Part shown: piece by piece, positions 10,249 to 20,771 of the stretch
Position numbering within the stretch: position 1 is the stretch's first letter
Layout of the letters: every line of letters begins with the position of its first letter
DNA from: Ectopseudomonas alcaliphila
Lineage (GTDB): Bacteria; Pseudomonadota; Gammaproteobacteria; Pseudomonadales; Pseudomonadaceae
Reading direction: 5' to 3'
Assembly (NCBI RefSeq): GCF_900101755.1
Contig: NZ_FNAE01000001.1
Coordinates: forward strand, 1,736,001 to 1,800,000
Length of the DNA: 64,000 nucleotides
Notes under the pieces: generated by a model
The model's input: the letters and a program-made list of their open reading frames with translations, nothing else
Databases searched by the model: none
Told to the model about the DNA's origin: nothing
Program-made: the position numbers and the translations under genes

Positions 10249-11523
10249 ATGGCCGATCTATCCATCGAATTCGCCGGCATCAAGGCACCCAACCCCTTCT
10301 GGCTGGCCAGCGCGCCGCCCACCGACAAGGCCTACAACGTGGTCCGCGCCTTCGAGGCAGGCTGGGGCGGCGTGGTCTGGAAGACCCTCGGCGAAGACCC
10401 GGCGGCGGTCAACGTCTCGTCGCGCTACTCGGCGCACTTCGGCGCTGACAGGAGCGTCCTCGGGATCAATAACATCGAGCTGATCACCGACCGCTCGCTG
10501 GAAATCAACCTGCGTGAAATCACCCAGGTGAAGAAGGACTGGCCGGACCGCGCACTGATCGTTTCCCTGATGGTGCCCTGCGTCGAGGAATCCTGGAAAA
10601 CCATCCTGCCACTGGTGGAAGCCACCGGTTGCGACGGCATCGAGCTGAACTTCGGCTGCCCCCACGGCATGCCCGAGCGCGGCATGGGCGCGGCGGTCGG
10701 CCAGGTGCCGGAATACGTGGAGATGGTCACCCGCTGGTGCAAGACCTATTGCTCGCTGCCGGTGATCGTCAAGCTGACGCCGAACATCACCGACATTCGC
10801 ACCTCGGCACGCGCCGCCCATCGCGGCGGCGCCGATGCGGTGTCGCTGATCAACACCATCAACTCGATCACCAGCGTCGACCTGGAGCGCATGGTCGCCC
10901 ACCCCGTGGTCGGCACGCAGAGCACCCACGGCGGCTACTGTGGCTCGGCGGTCAAACCCATCGCCCTGAATATGGTCGCCGAAATTGCCCGCGACCCCGA
11001 AACACGTGGTCTGCCGATCTGCGGCATCGGCGGCATCGACAGCTGGCGCGATGCGGCGGAGTTCGTCGCCCTCGGCTGCGGCGCGGTGCAGGTGTGCACG
11101 GCAGCCATGCTGCATGGCTTTCGCATCGTCGAGGAGATGAAGGACGGCCTGTCGCGCTGGATGGACAGTCAGGGCTACCAGAGCCTTGCCGATTTCTCCG
11201 GGCGTGCAGTGGGCAATACCACCGACTGGAAGTACCTGGACATCAACTACCAGGTGATCGCCAGGATCGACCAGGACGCCTGCATTGGCTGCGGGCGCTG
11301 CCATATCGCCTGCGAAGACACCTCCCACCAGGCCATCGCCAGCCTGCCCCAGGCCGACGGCACGCATAAGTACGAGGTGATCGATGAAGAATGCGTGGGC
11401 TGCAACCTGTGCCAGATCACCTGCCCGGTGCAGAACTGCATCGAGATGGTGACTCAGGACACTGGCAAGCCCTTCCTCGACTGGAACCACGACCCACGCA
11501 ATCCGTATCGCGTGGCCAGTTGA
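10249..11523 (+). CDS. preA: NAD-dependent dihydropyrimidine dehydrogenase, catalytic subunit PreA
   Basis: 424 residues. The first ~320 form an FMN-binding dihydroorotate-dehydrogenase-like barrel, with the substrate/active-site segment NFGCPHGMPERGMG near residue 135 and an FMN-phosphate loop around GIGGIDSWRDAAEF. The C-terminal ~80 residues are a two-cluster ferredoxin domain, CIGCGRCHIACED and CVGCNLCQITCPV. The enzyme reduces uracil to dihydrouracil (and thymine to dihydrothymine), the first step of reductive pyrimidine degradation. It follows preT directly. A further REP pair lies just downstream, before the convergent TetR gene. Confidence 0.95.
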   Translation: MADLSIEFAGIKAPNPFWLASAPPTDKAYNVVRAFEAGWGGVVWKTLGEDPAAVNVSSRYSAHFGADRSVLGINNIELITDRSLEINLREITQVKKDWPDRALIVSLMVPCVEESWKTILPLVEATGCDGIELNFGCPHGMPERGMGAAVGQVPEYVEMVTRWCKTYCSLPVIVKLTPNITDIRTSARAAHRGGADAVSLINTINSITSVDLERMVAHPVVGTQSTHGGYCGSAVKPIALNMVAEIARDPETRGLPICGIGGIDSWRDAAEFVALGCGAVQVCTAAMLHGFRIVEEMKDGLSRWMDSQGYQSLADFSGRAVGNTTDWKYLDINYQVIARIDQDACIGCGRCHIACEDTSHQAIASLPQADGTHKYEVIDEECVGCNLCQITCPVQNCIEMVTQDTGKPFLDWNHDPRNPYRVAS

Positions 11524-11529
11524 AAATAC

Positions 11530-11627
11530 CTCGCGGCTAAAACAGCTCGCGGCTAAAGCCCCTCCCACGACTTGCACTCTGCCTGTGGGAGGGGCCGGGC
11601 GGCGTTCCGCTTTAGCCGCGACAGGCT
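11530..11627. repeat. REP/BIME cluster between preA and the TetR gene
   Basis: Two plus-oriented TCGCGGCTAAA units (about 11531 and 11547) and one opposite unit GTGGGAGGGG...TTTAGCCGCGA (about 11584-11621) form a nested inverted repeat in the convergent gap. It may also act as a bidirectional transcript end. Confidence 0.7.
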
Positions 11628-11631
11628 GCGA

Positions 11632-12252
11632 TTACGGCTCCAGCCCAATCCCGCGCAGAATCACCGCCGTGACCGTCTGTACCGCGCGCTCGAACTGCAC
11701 ATCCGATAACGGCTGGTGGTCGTTGAGCACGCCCACCTGGTGGCTGAAATCGGCGTAGTGCTGGGTCGAGGCCCAGATCATGTACAGCAGCGCCGACGGC
11801 TCGACCGTGAGGATGCGTTTGGCTTCAACCCATTGGCGGATCTTTGCTTCCTTCATCTTCGCCCAGGTATACAGGCTGTCGTCCAGGGTTTCGCCGAGCA
11901 TGGGCGCGCCGTGGATGATCTCGTTGGCCCAGACCTTGGAGCCGTGCGGGCGGGTGCGTGAGTGGTTCATCTTGGCGCGGATATAACTGCTCAACACCAC
12001 CCGTGGGTCGTCAAACAGCTCGAAGCACTGGGCGTCCTGTTTCCAGACTTCGAGCAGATCGAGCAGCACGGCGCGATACAGCTCGTCCTTGGTACTGAAG
12101 TAGTAGTGCAGGTTCGAGCGTGGCAATTCGGCCTGCTCGGCGATATCGGCCATGGCAGTGCCGCCGTAGCCTTTTTCGGCGAAGACCTTTTCGGCGGCCA
12201 GGAGGATCTTCTTGACGTTGCGACGGCGAATTTCGATTTTGTGGTTGGCCAT
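11632..12252 (-). CDS. TetR family regulator, RutR-like
   Basis: 206 residues. The helix-turn-helix is clear at about residues 29-57: GTAMADIAEQAELPRSNLHY followed by YFSTKDELYRAVL. The remaining ligand-binding domain resembles the RutR C-terminal domain, with long helices rich in Trp and Met (MIWASTQHYADF). RutR of E. coli senses uracil/thymine and controls pyrimidine use. Here the gene is convergent with preA, at the far end of the catabolic cluster, so it is the natural candidate to bind the palindromes at 6875-7156. It could instead autoregulate from the gap facing ahcY. Ligand and operator are inferred. Confidence 0.83.
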   Translation of the reverse strand: MANHKIEIRRRNVKKILLAAEKVFAEKGYGGTAMADIAEQAELPRSNLHYYFSTKDELYRAVLLDLLEVWKQDAQCFELFDDPRVVLSSYIRAKMNHSRTRPHGSKVWANEIIHGAPMLGETLDDSLYTWAKMKEAKIRQWVEAKRILTVEPSALLYMIWASTQHYADFSHQVGVLNDHQPLSDVQFERAVQTVTAVILRGIGLEP

Positions 12253-12319
12253 GGCCGATCCGTTGCGACTAGACGTGCCAAGGCTACCACTGGCGATGCC
12301 GACGGGGCGACGGAAAGCC

Positions 12320-13901
<1,582 letters not shown>

Positions 13902-13908
13902 TGCGTAG

Positions 13909-13936
13909 GGTGGATAAGCCCCCGGGCTTATCCACC
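13909..13936 (+). terminator. stem-loop between ahcY and metF
   Basis: GGTGGATAAGCCC and GGGCTTATCCACC form a perfect 13-bp stem with only CC between the arms. There is no T-run, so it may attenuate or stabilise the transcript rather than end it. The TAGGGTGGATAAGC start resembles repeated intergenic elements of Pseudomonas. Confidence 0.5.
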
Positions 13937-14001
13937 GCCGACTTCCCGCAAGGTAGATGGAAAACCGCCATCCACCCGACGTCTGCAAGGCTAGAAACCC
14001 T

Positions 14002-14847
14002 ATGAGCCAAGAACGCCGCTACAGCTTCGAGTTCTTCCCCACCAAGACCGAAGCCGGGCATGAAAAACTGATGGACGTGGCGCGCCAGCTGGCGACCTAC
14101 AAACCCGATTTCTTCTCCTGCACCTATGGTGCCGGTGGCTCCACCCGTGACCGTACCCTCAACACCGTGCTGCAGCTCGATGGCGAGATCAAGGTGCCCA
14201 CCGCACCGCACCTGTCCTGCGTCGGTGACAGCAAAGCCGAACTGCGCGAGCTGCTGAATCTGTACAAGAACGCTGGCATCAAGCGCATCGTGGCCCTGCG
14301 CGGTGACCTGCCATCCGGCATGGGCATGGCCAGTGGCGAACTGCGTTACGCCAACGAACTGGTCGAGTTCATTCGTACCGAAACCGGTGATCACTTCCAC
14401 ATCGAAATCGCCGCCTACCCGGAGATGCATCCGCAGGCGCGCAACTTCGAGGACGACATCGCCAACTTCGTGCGCAAGGCCAAAGCGGGCGCTGACAGCG
14501 CCATCACCCAGTACTTCTTCAACGCCGACAGCTACTTCTACTTCGTCGAGCGCGTGCAGAAACTGGGCGTGGACATTCCCGTAGTGCCGGGCATCATGCC
14601 GATCACCAACTACAGCAAGCTGGCGCGCTTCTCCGACGCCTGCGGCGCTGAAATCCCACGTTGGGTACGCAAGCAGCTGGAAGCCTACGGCGACGATGCC
14701 GACAGCATTCGCGCCTTCGGCGAACAGGTCATCACCGAGATGTGCGAACGCCTGCTGCAAGGCGGCGCGCCCGGCCTGCACTTCTACAGCATGAACCTGG
14801 CTGGCCCCAGCCTGGCCATCTGGAACAATCTCAAGCTGCCGCGTTAA
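14002..14847 (+). CDS. metF: 5,10-methylenetetrahydrofolate reductase
   Basis: 281 residues. The ATG at 14002 gives the family N-terminus MSQERRYSFEFFPTKTEAG, where Glu of FEFFPP-like motif is the catalytic acid; the upstream ATG in the repeat is rejected. Further conserved parts are SCTYGAGGSTRDRT, RGDLPSGMG and SAITQYFFNADSYFYFVERV. This FAD enzyme makes 5-methyl-tetrahydrofolate for methionine synthesis. It lies 100 bp after ahcY in the same direction, so methyl-cycle recycling and methyl supply are probably co-transcribed, with the stem-loop between them as a possible modulator. Confidence 0.97.
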   Translation: MSQERRYSFEFFPTKTEAGHEKLMDVARQLATYKPDFFSCTYGAGGSTRDRTLNTVLQLDGEIKVPTAPHLSCVGDSKAELRELLNLYKNAGIKRIVALRGDLPSGMGMASGELRYANELVEFIRTETGDHFHIEIAAYPEMHPQARNFEDDIANFVRKAKAGADSAITQYFFNADSYFYFVERVQKLGVDIPVVPGIMPITNYSKLARFSDACGAEIPRWVRKQLEAYGDDADSIRAFGEQVITEMCERLLQGGAPGLHFYSMNLAGPSLAIWNNLKLPR

Positions 14848-14861
14848 CAGGCCGCTTACTC

Positions 14862-14888
14862 GCAGGCTGCCCAGTACGGGCAGCCTGC
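14862..14888 (+). terminator. stem-loop after metF
   Basis: GCAGGCTGCCC and GGGCAGCCTGC form an 11-bp stem around AGTAC, 15 bp after the metF stop. It lacks a T-tract, so termination strength is uncertain. Confidence 0.5.
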
Positions 14889-14929
14889 TCGCTTCAACCT
14901 CCCGCCTTGCCGCCGAAGGATCGCCCCCC

Positions 14930-16303
14930 ATGCTCAACCGCACCAAGATCAACGCCTCAGTCAGCCCCAAGGGCAGCCTGGAAACCCTCTCGCAGCGCGA
15001 AGTGCAACAACTGCGCGAAACCGGTTCCGGCAGCGTTTATCGCCTGTTTCGCCAGTGCGCACTGGCGATCCTCAATACCGGCTCGCACAGCGACAACGCC
15101 AAGACCATCCTCGAGGCCTACCCGGACTTCGAAGTGAAGATTCACCAGCAGGATCGCGGCATCCGTCTGGAACTGTTCAACGCCCCGGCCGACGCCTTCG
15201 TCGATGGCGAGATGATCGCCAGTACCCGCGAGATGCTGTTCAGCGCCCTGCGCGACATCGTCTACACGCAGAGCGAGCTGGAGAACAAGCGCATCGACCT
15301 GGACAGCTCCGAAGGCATCACCGATTACGTCTTCCACCTGCTCCGCAATGCCCAGACCCTGCGCAGCGGCGTCGAGCCTAAGATGGTGGTGTGCTGGGGC
15401 GGTCACTCGATCAGCACCGAGGAATACAAGTACACCAAGAAGGTTGGCCACGAGCTCGGCCTGCGCGGCCTGGACATCTGCACCGGCTGCGGCCCGGGTG
15501 TGATGAAGGGACCGATGAAGGGCGCCACCATCAGCCACGCCAAGCAGCGCAACCTCAAAGGTCGCTATCTCGGCCTGACCGAGCCCGGCATCATCGCCGC
15601 CGAAGCGCCGAATCCGATCGTCAACGAACTGGTGATCCTGCCGGACATCGAGAAGCGCCTGGAAGCCTTCGTGCGCGTCGGCCACGGCATCATCATCTTC
15701 CCCGGCGGCGCCGGCACTGCCGAAGAGTTCCTCTACCTGCTGGGCATCCTCACCCACCCGGACAACCAGGACGTGCCCTTCCCGGTCATCCTCACCGGCC
15801 CGAAGACCGCCGGGCCGTACCTGCAGCAGCTGCATGATTTCATCGGTGCCACCCTGGGCAAGGTGGCGCAGCAGCGCTACCGCATGATCGTCAACGACCC
15901 GGCCGAAGTCGCCCGCGAAATGGCCGTCGGCATCAAGGCCGTGCGCCAGTTCCGCCGTGAGCGCAATGACGCCTTCCACTTCAACTGGCTGCTGAAGATC
16001 GACGAAAGCTTCCAGCACCCCTTCGAGCCGACCCACGAAGCGATGGCCAGCCTCAACCTCACCCGTGAGCAGCCACTGCATCACCTGGCCGCCAACCTGC
16101 GTCGCGCGTTCTCCGGCATCGTCGCGGGCAACGTCAAGGAAAACGGCATCCGCCTGATCGAGGAGCACGGCCCCTACGAGATTCGCGGTGAAACCACCAT
16201 CATGCGCCCGCTGGATCGCCTGCTGCAGGCCTTCGTCGAACAGCACCGCATGAAGCTGCCAGGTGGCAGTGCCTATGAGCCCTGCTATCGGGTAGTCGAC
16301 TAA
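14930..16303 (+). CDS. ppnN: nucleotide 5'-monophosphate nucleosidase PpnN (LOG family)
   Basis: 457 residues. The central LOG domain has both signature motifs, GCGPGVMKGPMKGA (about residues 185-198) and FPGGAGTAEEF (about 258-268), which bind the phosphoribosyl part. An N-terminal ~140-residue extension and a C-terminal ~100-residue domain match the long PpnN (E. coli YgdH) type rather than short cytokinin-releasing LOG proteins. PpnN cleaves purine and pyrimidine monophosphates to base and ribose 5-phosphate, and in E. coli is stimulated by ppGpp. AAGGA lies 10 nt before the ATG. It follows ahcY and metF, giving a possible link between adenosine recovery and nucleotide salvage. Confidence 0.9.
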   Translation: MLNRTKINASVSPKGSLETLSQREVQQLRETGSGSVYRLFRQCALAILNTGSHSDNAKTILEAYPDFEVKIHQQDRGIRLELFNAPADAFVDGEMIASTREMLFSALRDIVYTQSELENKRIDLDSSEGITDYVFHLLRNAQTLRSGVEPKMVVCWGGHSISTEEYKYTKKVGHELGLRGLDICTGCGPGVMKGPMKGATISHAKQRNLKGRYLGLTEPGIIAAEAPNPIVNELVILPDIEKRLEAFVRVGHGIIIFPGGAGTAEEFLYLLGILTHPDNQDVPFPVILTGPKTAGPYLQQLHDFIGATLGKVAQQRYRMIVNDPAEVAREMAVGIKAVRQFRRERNDAFHFNWLLKIDESFQHPFEPTHEAMASLNLTREQPLHHLAANLRRAFSGIVAGNVKENGIRLIEEHGPYEIRGETTIMRPLDRLLQAFVEQHRMKLPGGSAYEPCYRVVD

Positions 16304-16355
16304 GGCGGCGCAAGACGCACTTTCAAGGCACCCGCAAAATCGCTAATCTGGCGCA

Positions 16356-17114
16356 ATGCCATTATTCCAGCGCCAGATTATCGCCACCTTGTTGCTGTGC
16401 TGTTGCGCGCTCACCGCTCGCGGCGAAACGCTGCGCCTGGTCACGGATGCCTGGGCGCCCTACGTGTACGAGGAAAACGGCCAAGCCGCTGGCCTCGACT
16501 ACGAGATCACCCGCGAGGTGCTACAGCGCCTGGGGGTAAAGCTGGACCTGCAATTCCTGCCCTGGAAGCGCTGCCTGCTGGAGCTGGAACTGGGCAATGC
16601 AGACGGCATTCTGGATATTTTCCATCTGCCCGAGCGCGAGGCGAGCATGCTCTTCATCGAAGAGCCGCTGAGTGACGTCGAGCTCGTGCTGTTCTACGCA
16701 CGTAACCGCCCCTACCCCTACGAGAACCTGGAAGACCTGCGCGACTTGGTGATCGGCATTTCTCCAGGCTACTGGTACAACGACGAAACCTTCCGCAACT
16801 CGCCCTTGTTCAGTCGCGAAGAAGCGCCGACTCACGAGGCAAACCTGGGCAAGCTGGTACGCCACCGCGTCGACCTGGTCATCAATGACCGTCGCGCCGG
16901 CCTCTATCTGACTACGCAGCTGGGCCTGCAACAACAGGTCGACTACAACCGCAAGGCGGTCGGCCATGACCGCCTGTACCTCGCACTGCGCCACGATCCC
17001 GCACTGGCGCGCCTGGCCGAGGACTTCGCTGGCGAGCTGCGCCGCTTCAAGCGCGAGCCTGCCTACGCCGCGTTGCAACAGCGCTATGCCAACCCTGAAC
17101 GGCTCAGGCCGTGA
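16356..17114 (+). CDS. periplasmic solute-binding protein, amino-acid ABC type (SBP family 3)
   Basis: 252 residues with a short signal peptide ending near ALTARGE. The mature start [19 protein letters not shown], followed by [15 protein letters not shown], is the classic opening of family 3 solute-binding proteins. The rest ([20 protein letters not shown], then [13 protein letters not shown]) follows the two-lobe fold. No permease or ATPase genes adjoin it, so it probably acts alone, as a scavenging partner of a distant transporter or as a sensory periplasmic protein. The ligand is unknown. Such orphan SBP genes are frequent in Pseudomonas. Confidence 0.82.
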   Translation: MPLFQRQIIATLLLCCCALTARGETLRLVTDAWAPYVYEENGQAAGLDYEITREVLQRLGVKLDLQFLPWKRCLLELELGNADGILDIFHLPEREASMLFIEEPLSDVELVLFYARNRPYPYENLEDLRDLVIGISPGYWYNDETFRNSPLFSREEAPTHEANLGKLVRHRVDLVINDRRAGLYLTTQLGLQQQVDYNRKAVGHDRLYLALRHDPALARLAEDFAGELRRFKREPAYAALQQRYANPERLRP

Positions 17115-17156
17115 ACCAACCGACAGGCTGGTAGCTGCGCAAGGCCTCAGCTCTGT

Positions 17157-17162
17157 TATACT
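17157..17162 (+). promoter_or_regulatory. likely -10 element of rhlE
   Basis: TATACT lies 140 bp before the rhlE ATG. No convincing -35 box is visible at 16-18 bp. If used, it gives a ~130-nt leader, a length common for RNA helicase genes with post-transcriptional control. Confidence 0.4.
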
Positions 17163-17301
17163 CGGGTCTTCCCGCCAGGCTTGCGCCCGGATGCTAGCTC
17201 CCAGAAGCCAGCAGTACCGGACGGGATCACGCCCCCCACGTGTGATTCAAGCCAGGCTCTACACCCCCAGGGCCACGCCCTCACTTAGTACAGGATTGCT
17301 C

Positions 17302-19191
17302 ATGTCCTTTGCCTCCCTCGGTCTCTCCGAGGCTCTAGTCCGTGCGGTCGAATCCGCCGGCTACACCCAACCCACTCCGGTGCAACAGCGGGCCATTCCC
17401 GCCGTGTTGCAAGGTCGCGATCTCATGGTGGCGGCCCAGACGGGTACAGGTAAGACGGGCGGTTTCGCCCTGCCGATCCTCGAACGCCTGTTTCCGGGCG
17501 GTCATCCGGATCGCGAACAACGTCACGGCCCGAAACAACCGCGCGTGCTGGTGCTGACCCCCACTCGCGAACTGGCCGCTCAGGTGCATGACAGCTTCAA
17601 GGTCTATGCCCGCGACTTGAAATTCGTCAGCGCCTGCATTTTCGGCGGCGTTGGCATGAACCCGCAGGTCCAGGCCCTGGCCAAGGGTGTCGACGTTCTC
17701 GTGGCCTGCCCCGGCCGCCTGCTCGACCTGGCCAATCAGAAGGCCATCGACCTGTCCCACGTCGAAATCCTCGTGCTCGATGAAGCCGACCGCATGCTCG
17801 ACATGGGCTTCATCCATGACGTGAAGAAAGTCCTCGCCAAGCTACCAACCAAACGGCAGAACCTGCTGTTCTCGGCGACCTTCTCGAAAGACATCACCGA
17901 CCTGGCCGGCAAGCTGTTGCACAACCCCGAGCGCATCGAAGTCACGCCGCCGAACACCACGGTCGAGCGCATCGAACAGCGCGTATTCCGCCTGCAGGCC
18001 AGCCACAAGCGCGCCCTGCTCGCTCACCTGATCACCGCGGGTGCCTGGGAGCAAGTGCTGGTATTCACCCGCACCAAGCACGGCGCCAACCGCCTGGCCG
18101 AGTACCTCGACAAGCACAAGCTGCCGGCTGTAGCGATCCACGGCAACAAGAGCCAGAACGCCCGCACCAAGGCCCTGGCCGATTTCAAGGCGAACAAGGT
18201 GCGCATTCTGGTCGCCACAGATATCGCCGCTCGCGGTCTGGACATCGACCAGTTGCCGCACGTGGTCAACTTCGAGTTGCCCAATGTCGAGGAAGACTAC
18301 GTGCACCGCATCGGCCGTACTGGCCGTGCCGGTCGCAGCGGTGAGGCCATCTCCCTGGTGGCACCGGACGAAGAGAAACTGCTCAAAGGCATCGAGCGGA
18401 TGACCAAGCAGAAGATCCCCGACGGCGATCTGCTGGGCTTCGACGCCAGTACCGTGGAAGCGGAGCGCCCGGAAGTGCGCGAGCCGCGCCAGCCACGCAA
18501 TGCAGGGCAGAAGAAAGTCAAAGGTGAAGGCGCTGACAAGCCAAAGGGCGAGCGCAATAACGGCGGCCGCAGAGACAAGGGCAAGGACAGCGGCAAGGAG
18601 CAGAAAGCCAAGCCGCAACAGCAAGGTCAGGGCCAGAACCGCCGTGGCCAGCAGCCTCGCAACCAGAGCCGTGGCGCAGCTCCGGCTGTTCCACCCTTGC
18701 CTCCGGATCGCGATCCGGAAGAGTTCCTCGACGACGAAATCGACAATTTCGGCAACCGCGCCGATTACGTACCGGTGCAGAACAAGCCGCAAGGTCGCGG
18801 CCGCCGCTCAGGCGGCGGGGCTGCTGGCAATGGCCCTGCCCAAGGTCAAGGCCCGAAAGCCAACAGCAATAACAGGCAGCCCCGCAGCAATGCTGGCGGT
18901 ACCCCAGGCACCCCCGGCAAGAATCGTCGTCAAGGTGGCCAGGGTGGTCAGGGCCGTAATGGCGGTGGTCGTGGCCGAGCGACAGATGGGCGCATCACCT
19001 CGCTTGATCGCGACGAGCTGCCACGCGCCGAAGCGGCCGTGCGCAACCCACGCGAAAAGCAGCCCATCATCGTGCACAAGGGCTCGCGCCTGGATCGTTT
19101 CCCCAGCGCTGAGCAGCTCGACGAGCTGAGCAACAGCAGCCGACCGCGCAGCGAGAAGCCGGCGCTGCTGACGCGTAACCGCGAAGAGTAA
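17302..19191 (+). CDS. rhlE: DEAD-box ATP-dependent RNA helicase RhlE
   Basis: 629 residues from the ATG at 17302 (AGGA 7 nt upstream), where the protein begins [17 protein letters not shown]; the longer frame runs back into the previous gene and is rejected. All helicase motifs are visible: Q motif GYTQPTPVQ, motif I AQTGTGKT, Ia [35 protein letters not shown] and [12 protein letters not shown]. The ~375-residue core is followed by a ~250-residue low-complexity tail rich in Lys, Arg, Gln and Gly, which probably binds RNA. It remodels ribosomal or mRNA structure, and RhlE paralogues influence cold growth and RNA decay. The exact paralogue (RhlE1/RhlE2 of Pseudomonas) is not settled here, though the long tail suggests RhlE2. 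Confidence 0.93.
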   Translation: MSFASLGLSEALVRAVESAGYTQPTPVQQRAIPAVLQGRDLMVAAQTGTGKTGGFALPILERLFPGGHPDREQRHGPKQPRVLVLTPTRELAAQVHDSFKVYARDLKFVSACIFGGVGMNPQVQALAKGVDVLVACPGRLLDLANQKAIDLSHVEILVLDEADRMLDMGFIHDVKKVLAKLPTKRQNLLFSATFSKDITDLAGKLLHNPERIEVTPPNTTVERIEQRVFRLQASHKRALLAHLITAGAWEQVLVFTRTKHGANRLAEYLDKHKLPAVAIHGNKSQNARTKALADFKANKVRILVATDIAARGLDIDQLPHVVNFELPNVEEDYVHRIGRTGRAGRSGEAISLVAPDEEKLLKGIERMTKQKIPDGDLLGFDASTVEAERPEVREPRQPRNAGQKKVKGEGADKPKGERNNGGRRDKGKDSGKEQKAKPQQQGQGQNRRGQQPRNQSRGAAPAVPPLPPDRDPEEFLDDEIDNFGNRADYVPVQNKPQGRGRRSGGGAAGNGPAQGQGPKANSNNRQPRSNAGGTPGTPGKNRRQGGQGGQGRNGGGRGRATDGRITSLDRDELPRAEAAVRNPREKQPIIVHKGSRLDRFPSAEQLDELSNSSRPRSEKPALLTRNREE

Positions 19192-19204
19192 GCGACCACG
19201 CAAA

Positions 19205-19237
19205 CAAAAACGCCACCCCATGGGGTGGCGTTTTCGT
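19205..19237 (+). terminator. rho-independent terminator of rhlE
   Basis: CGCCACCCCATGGGGTGGCG (19211-19230) is a perfect stem-loop preceded by A-rich and followed by TTTTCGTT sequence. It may also serve the minus strand. Confidence 0.85.
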
Positions 19238-19332
19238 TGGTGAGCAACATTGCTCGCAAGGAGAAGATGACGCGCTAGACAGCCCTCTCCCGCCCTACGG
19301 GCAAATCAGCTGGCCGCAAGCGGCCGCTTTCC

Positions 19333-19908
19333 TTACTTGCGAATACCTTCGACCGAAATGATCAGCTCGACGGTTTGCGAAGCCGGGCCGAGATCCATGG
19401 AAATGTCGAAGTCCTTCAGCGTCAGGGTAGTAGTACCTTCGAAGCCAGCACGGTAGCCGCCCCACGGGTCCTTGCCTTCACCAATGAACTTGGCAGCGAT
19501 CACCACCGGCTTGGTCACGCCGTTGAGGGTCAGGTTGCCGGTCACGTCGGCAGTGCCCTCACCGGTGGACTTGACCGACGTGGATTCGAAGGTGGCGGTG
19601 TCGTGCTTGCTCGCATTGAGGAAGTCGGCACTGCGGATGTGCTTGTCACGCTCGGCATGGTTGGTGTCCACGCTGGCGGTCTTCAGGGTCACGCTGACCT
19701 TGCTGGCCTCGGGGTTGGCGGCATCGAAACTGAACGTGCCGTCGAAGTCCTTGAAGGTGCCGTACAGCCAGCTGTAGCCCAGGTGGCTGATCTTGAAGTT
19801 GACGAAGGCGTGCTGGCCTTGCTTGTCGATGGCGTAGTCGGCCGCCATGGCCTGGCCGCCGATCAGAGCGGAGCCCAGAACCAGTGCAGCGAGGGCGTTC
19901 TTCAACAT
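19333..19908 (-). CDS. YceI family periplasmic lipid-binding protein
   Basis: 191 residues with a signal peptide [20 protein letters not shown] ending AMA/AD. The mature start [28 protein letters not shown] and the later pattern [17 protein letters not shown] are hallmarks of the YceI beta-barrel, which binds isoprenoid or ubiquinone-like lipids. It is preceded by the cytochrome b561 gene 60 bp upstream on the same strand, repeating the yceJ-yceI pairing of E. coli. That suggests quinone-linked redox work in the periplasm. As I recall, the P. aeruginosa homologue PA0423 has been described as the small protease PASP; nothing in the sequence shows protease residues. Confidence 0.88.
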   Translation of the reverse strand: MLKNALAALVLGSALIGGQAMAADYAIDKQGQHAFVNFKISHLGYSWLYGTFKDFDGTFSFDAANPEASKVSVTLKTASVDTNHAERDKHIRSADFLNASKHDTATFESTSVKSTGEGTADVTGNLTLNGVTKPVVIAAKFIGEGKDPWGGYRAGFEGTTTLTLKDFDISMDLGPASQTVELIISVEGIRK

Positions 19909-19968
19909 GGGGTGTTCTCCTTGCGAGGTTGTCGATCTAGATGGGCATTGGCCCGGTTATGAAGTGCT

Positions 19969-20514
19969 TCAGCGCCCGAACATCCGCAGCAGGGTGCTGT
20001 CGCGGTCGATGAAATGGTGCTTGAGTGCGGCCAGGCCATGCAGGCCGGCGAAAATCACCAGGCCCCAGGCCAGGTATTCGTGAATGGCCCCGGCAATGTC
20101 TTCCTGTTGCGGGATACCCGTCAGGGTCGCCGGCACACTGAACAGACCAAACACCTCGATACCACGACCATCGGCAGTGGAAATCAGGTAGCCGGAGATC
20201 ATCACGCCGAACAGGCCCAGGTAGAGGACGCCATGCCCCAGCTTGGAAGCCAGGCGCGTGAGCTGGCCGTGGCTGGCCAAGGCTGCCGGCGCCGGGCTGC
20301 ACAACCGCCACAGCACCCGCAGCAACATCACCGCGAACAGCAGGATGCCGATGCTCTTGTGCAGATCAGGTGCACTCTGGCGCCACGGGTCGTAGTAACT
20401 GAGCCCCACCATCCAGAAGCCGAGGGCGAACAGGCCGAACACGGCCAACGCCACCAGCCAGTGCAGCACGACGCTGACCAGACCATAACGAGCAGAGGTG
20501 TTACGCCATTGCAT
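19969..20514 (-). CDS. cytochrome b561 family membrane protein
   Basis: 181 residues from the ATG at 20514, which has AGGAA upstream; the longer frame adds a 27-residue leader without similarity. Four membrane helices are visible, with the haem-ligand histidines expected of the bacterial b561 family: VLHWLVAL near residue 17, DLHKSIGILLFAVMLLRVLWR near 55, a GHGVLYLGLFGVMISGYL segment, and HEYLAWGLVIFAGLHGLAALKHHF near the end. Such proteins bind two haems b and oxidise quinol or reduce superoxide at the inner membrane. It heads a two-gene unit with yceI and is divergent from bioA. Confidence 0.88.
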   Translation of the reverse strand: MQWRNTSARYGLVSVVLHWLVALAVFGLFALGFWMVGLSYYDPWRQSAPDLHKSIGILLFAVMLLRVLWRLCSPAPAALASHGQLTRLASKLGHGVLYLGLFGVMISGYLISTADGRGIEVFGLFSVPATLTGIPQQEDIAGAIHEYLAWGLVIFAGLHGLAALKHHFIDRDSTLLRMFGR

Positions 20515-20771
20515 GGGGACTTTCCTAATCCAGATTCCGAGCAAGACTAACGGCAAATATATCGATTTAAAGCGGAAAATTTCGCTATGAAACATCGAGA
20601 AATGCGATATCTCATTGCAGCGGTCCTTAGCCGATCAATTTAGTTCAATGCGCGCGCCGCAGAGTTCATCAGCAGCAGCACGGGCGGCGCATTGCACCAG
20701 ACCAGCGGCAGCGACCACGTCTCAGCGGCGGCTTCTGGTAGGCTGTGCCGCCGAACACAGGGAGATTTCTC
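20515..20771. other. divergent gap between cytochrome b561 and bioA
   Basis: 257 bp with an AT-rich part at about 20530-20610. I see no BirA-type operator (TTGTAAACC/GGTTTACAA) for bioA. AGCGGAAAATTTCGCT at about 20572 is a near palindrome of unknown role. Confidence 0.4.

Noticed and set aside
17115..17301. A start of rhlE inside the previous gene, giving a much longer protein.
   Set aside because: The family start [16 protein letters not shown] lies at 17302 with its own ribosome site, and the region before it holds promoter-like sequence.
20560..20620. An AT-rich near-palindrome as a BirA operator for bioA.
   Set aside because: It does not resemble the BirA consensus, and the spacing is wrong.
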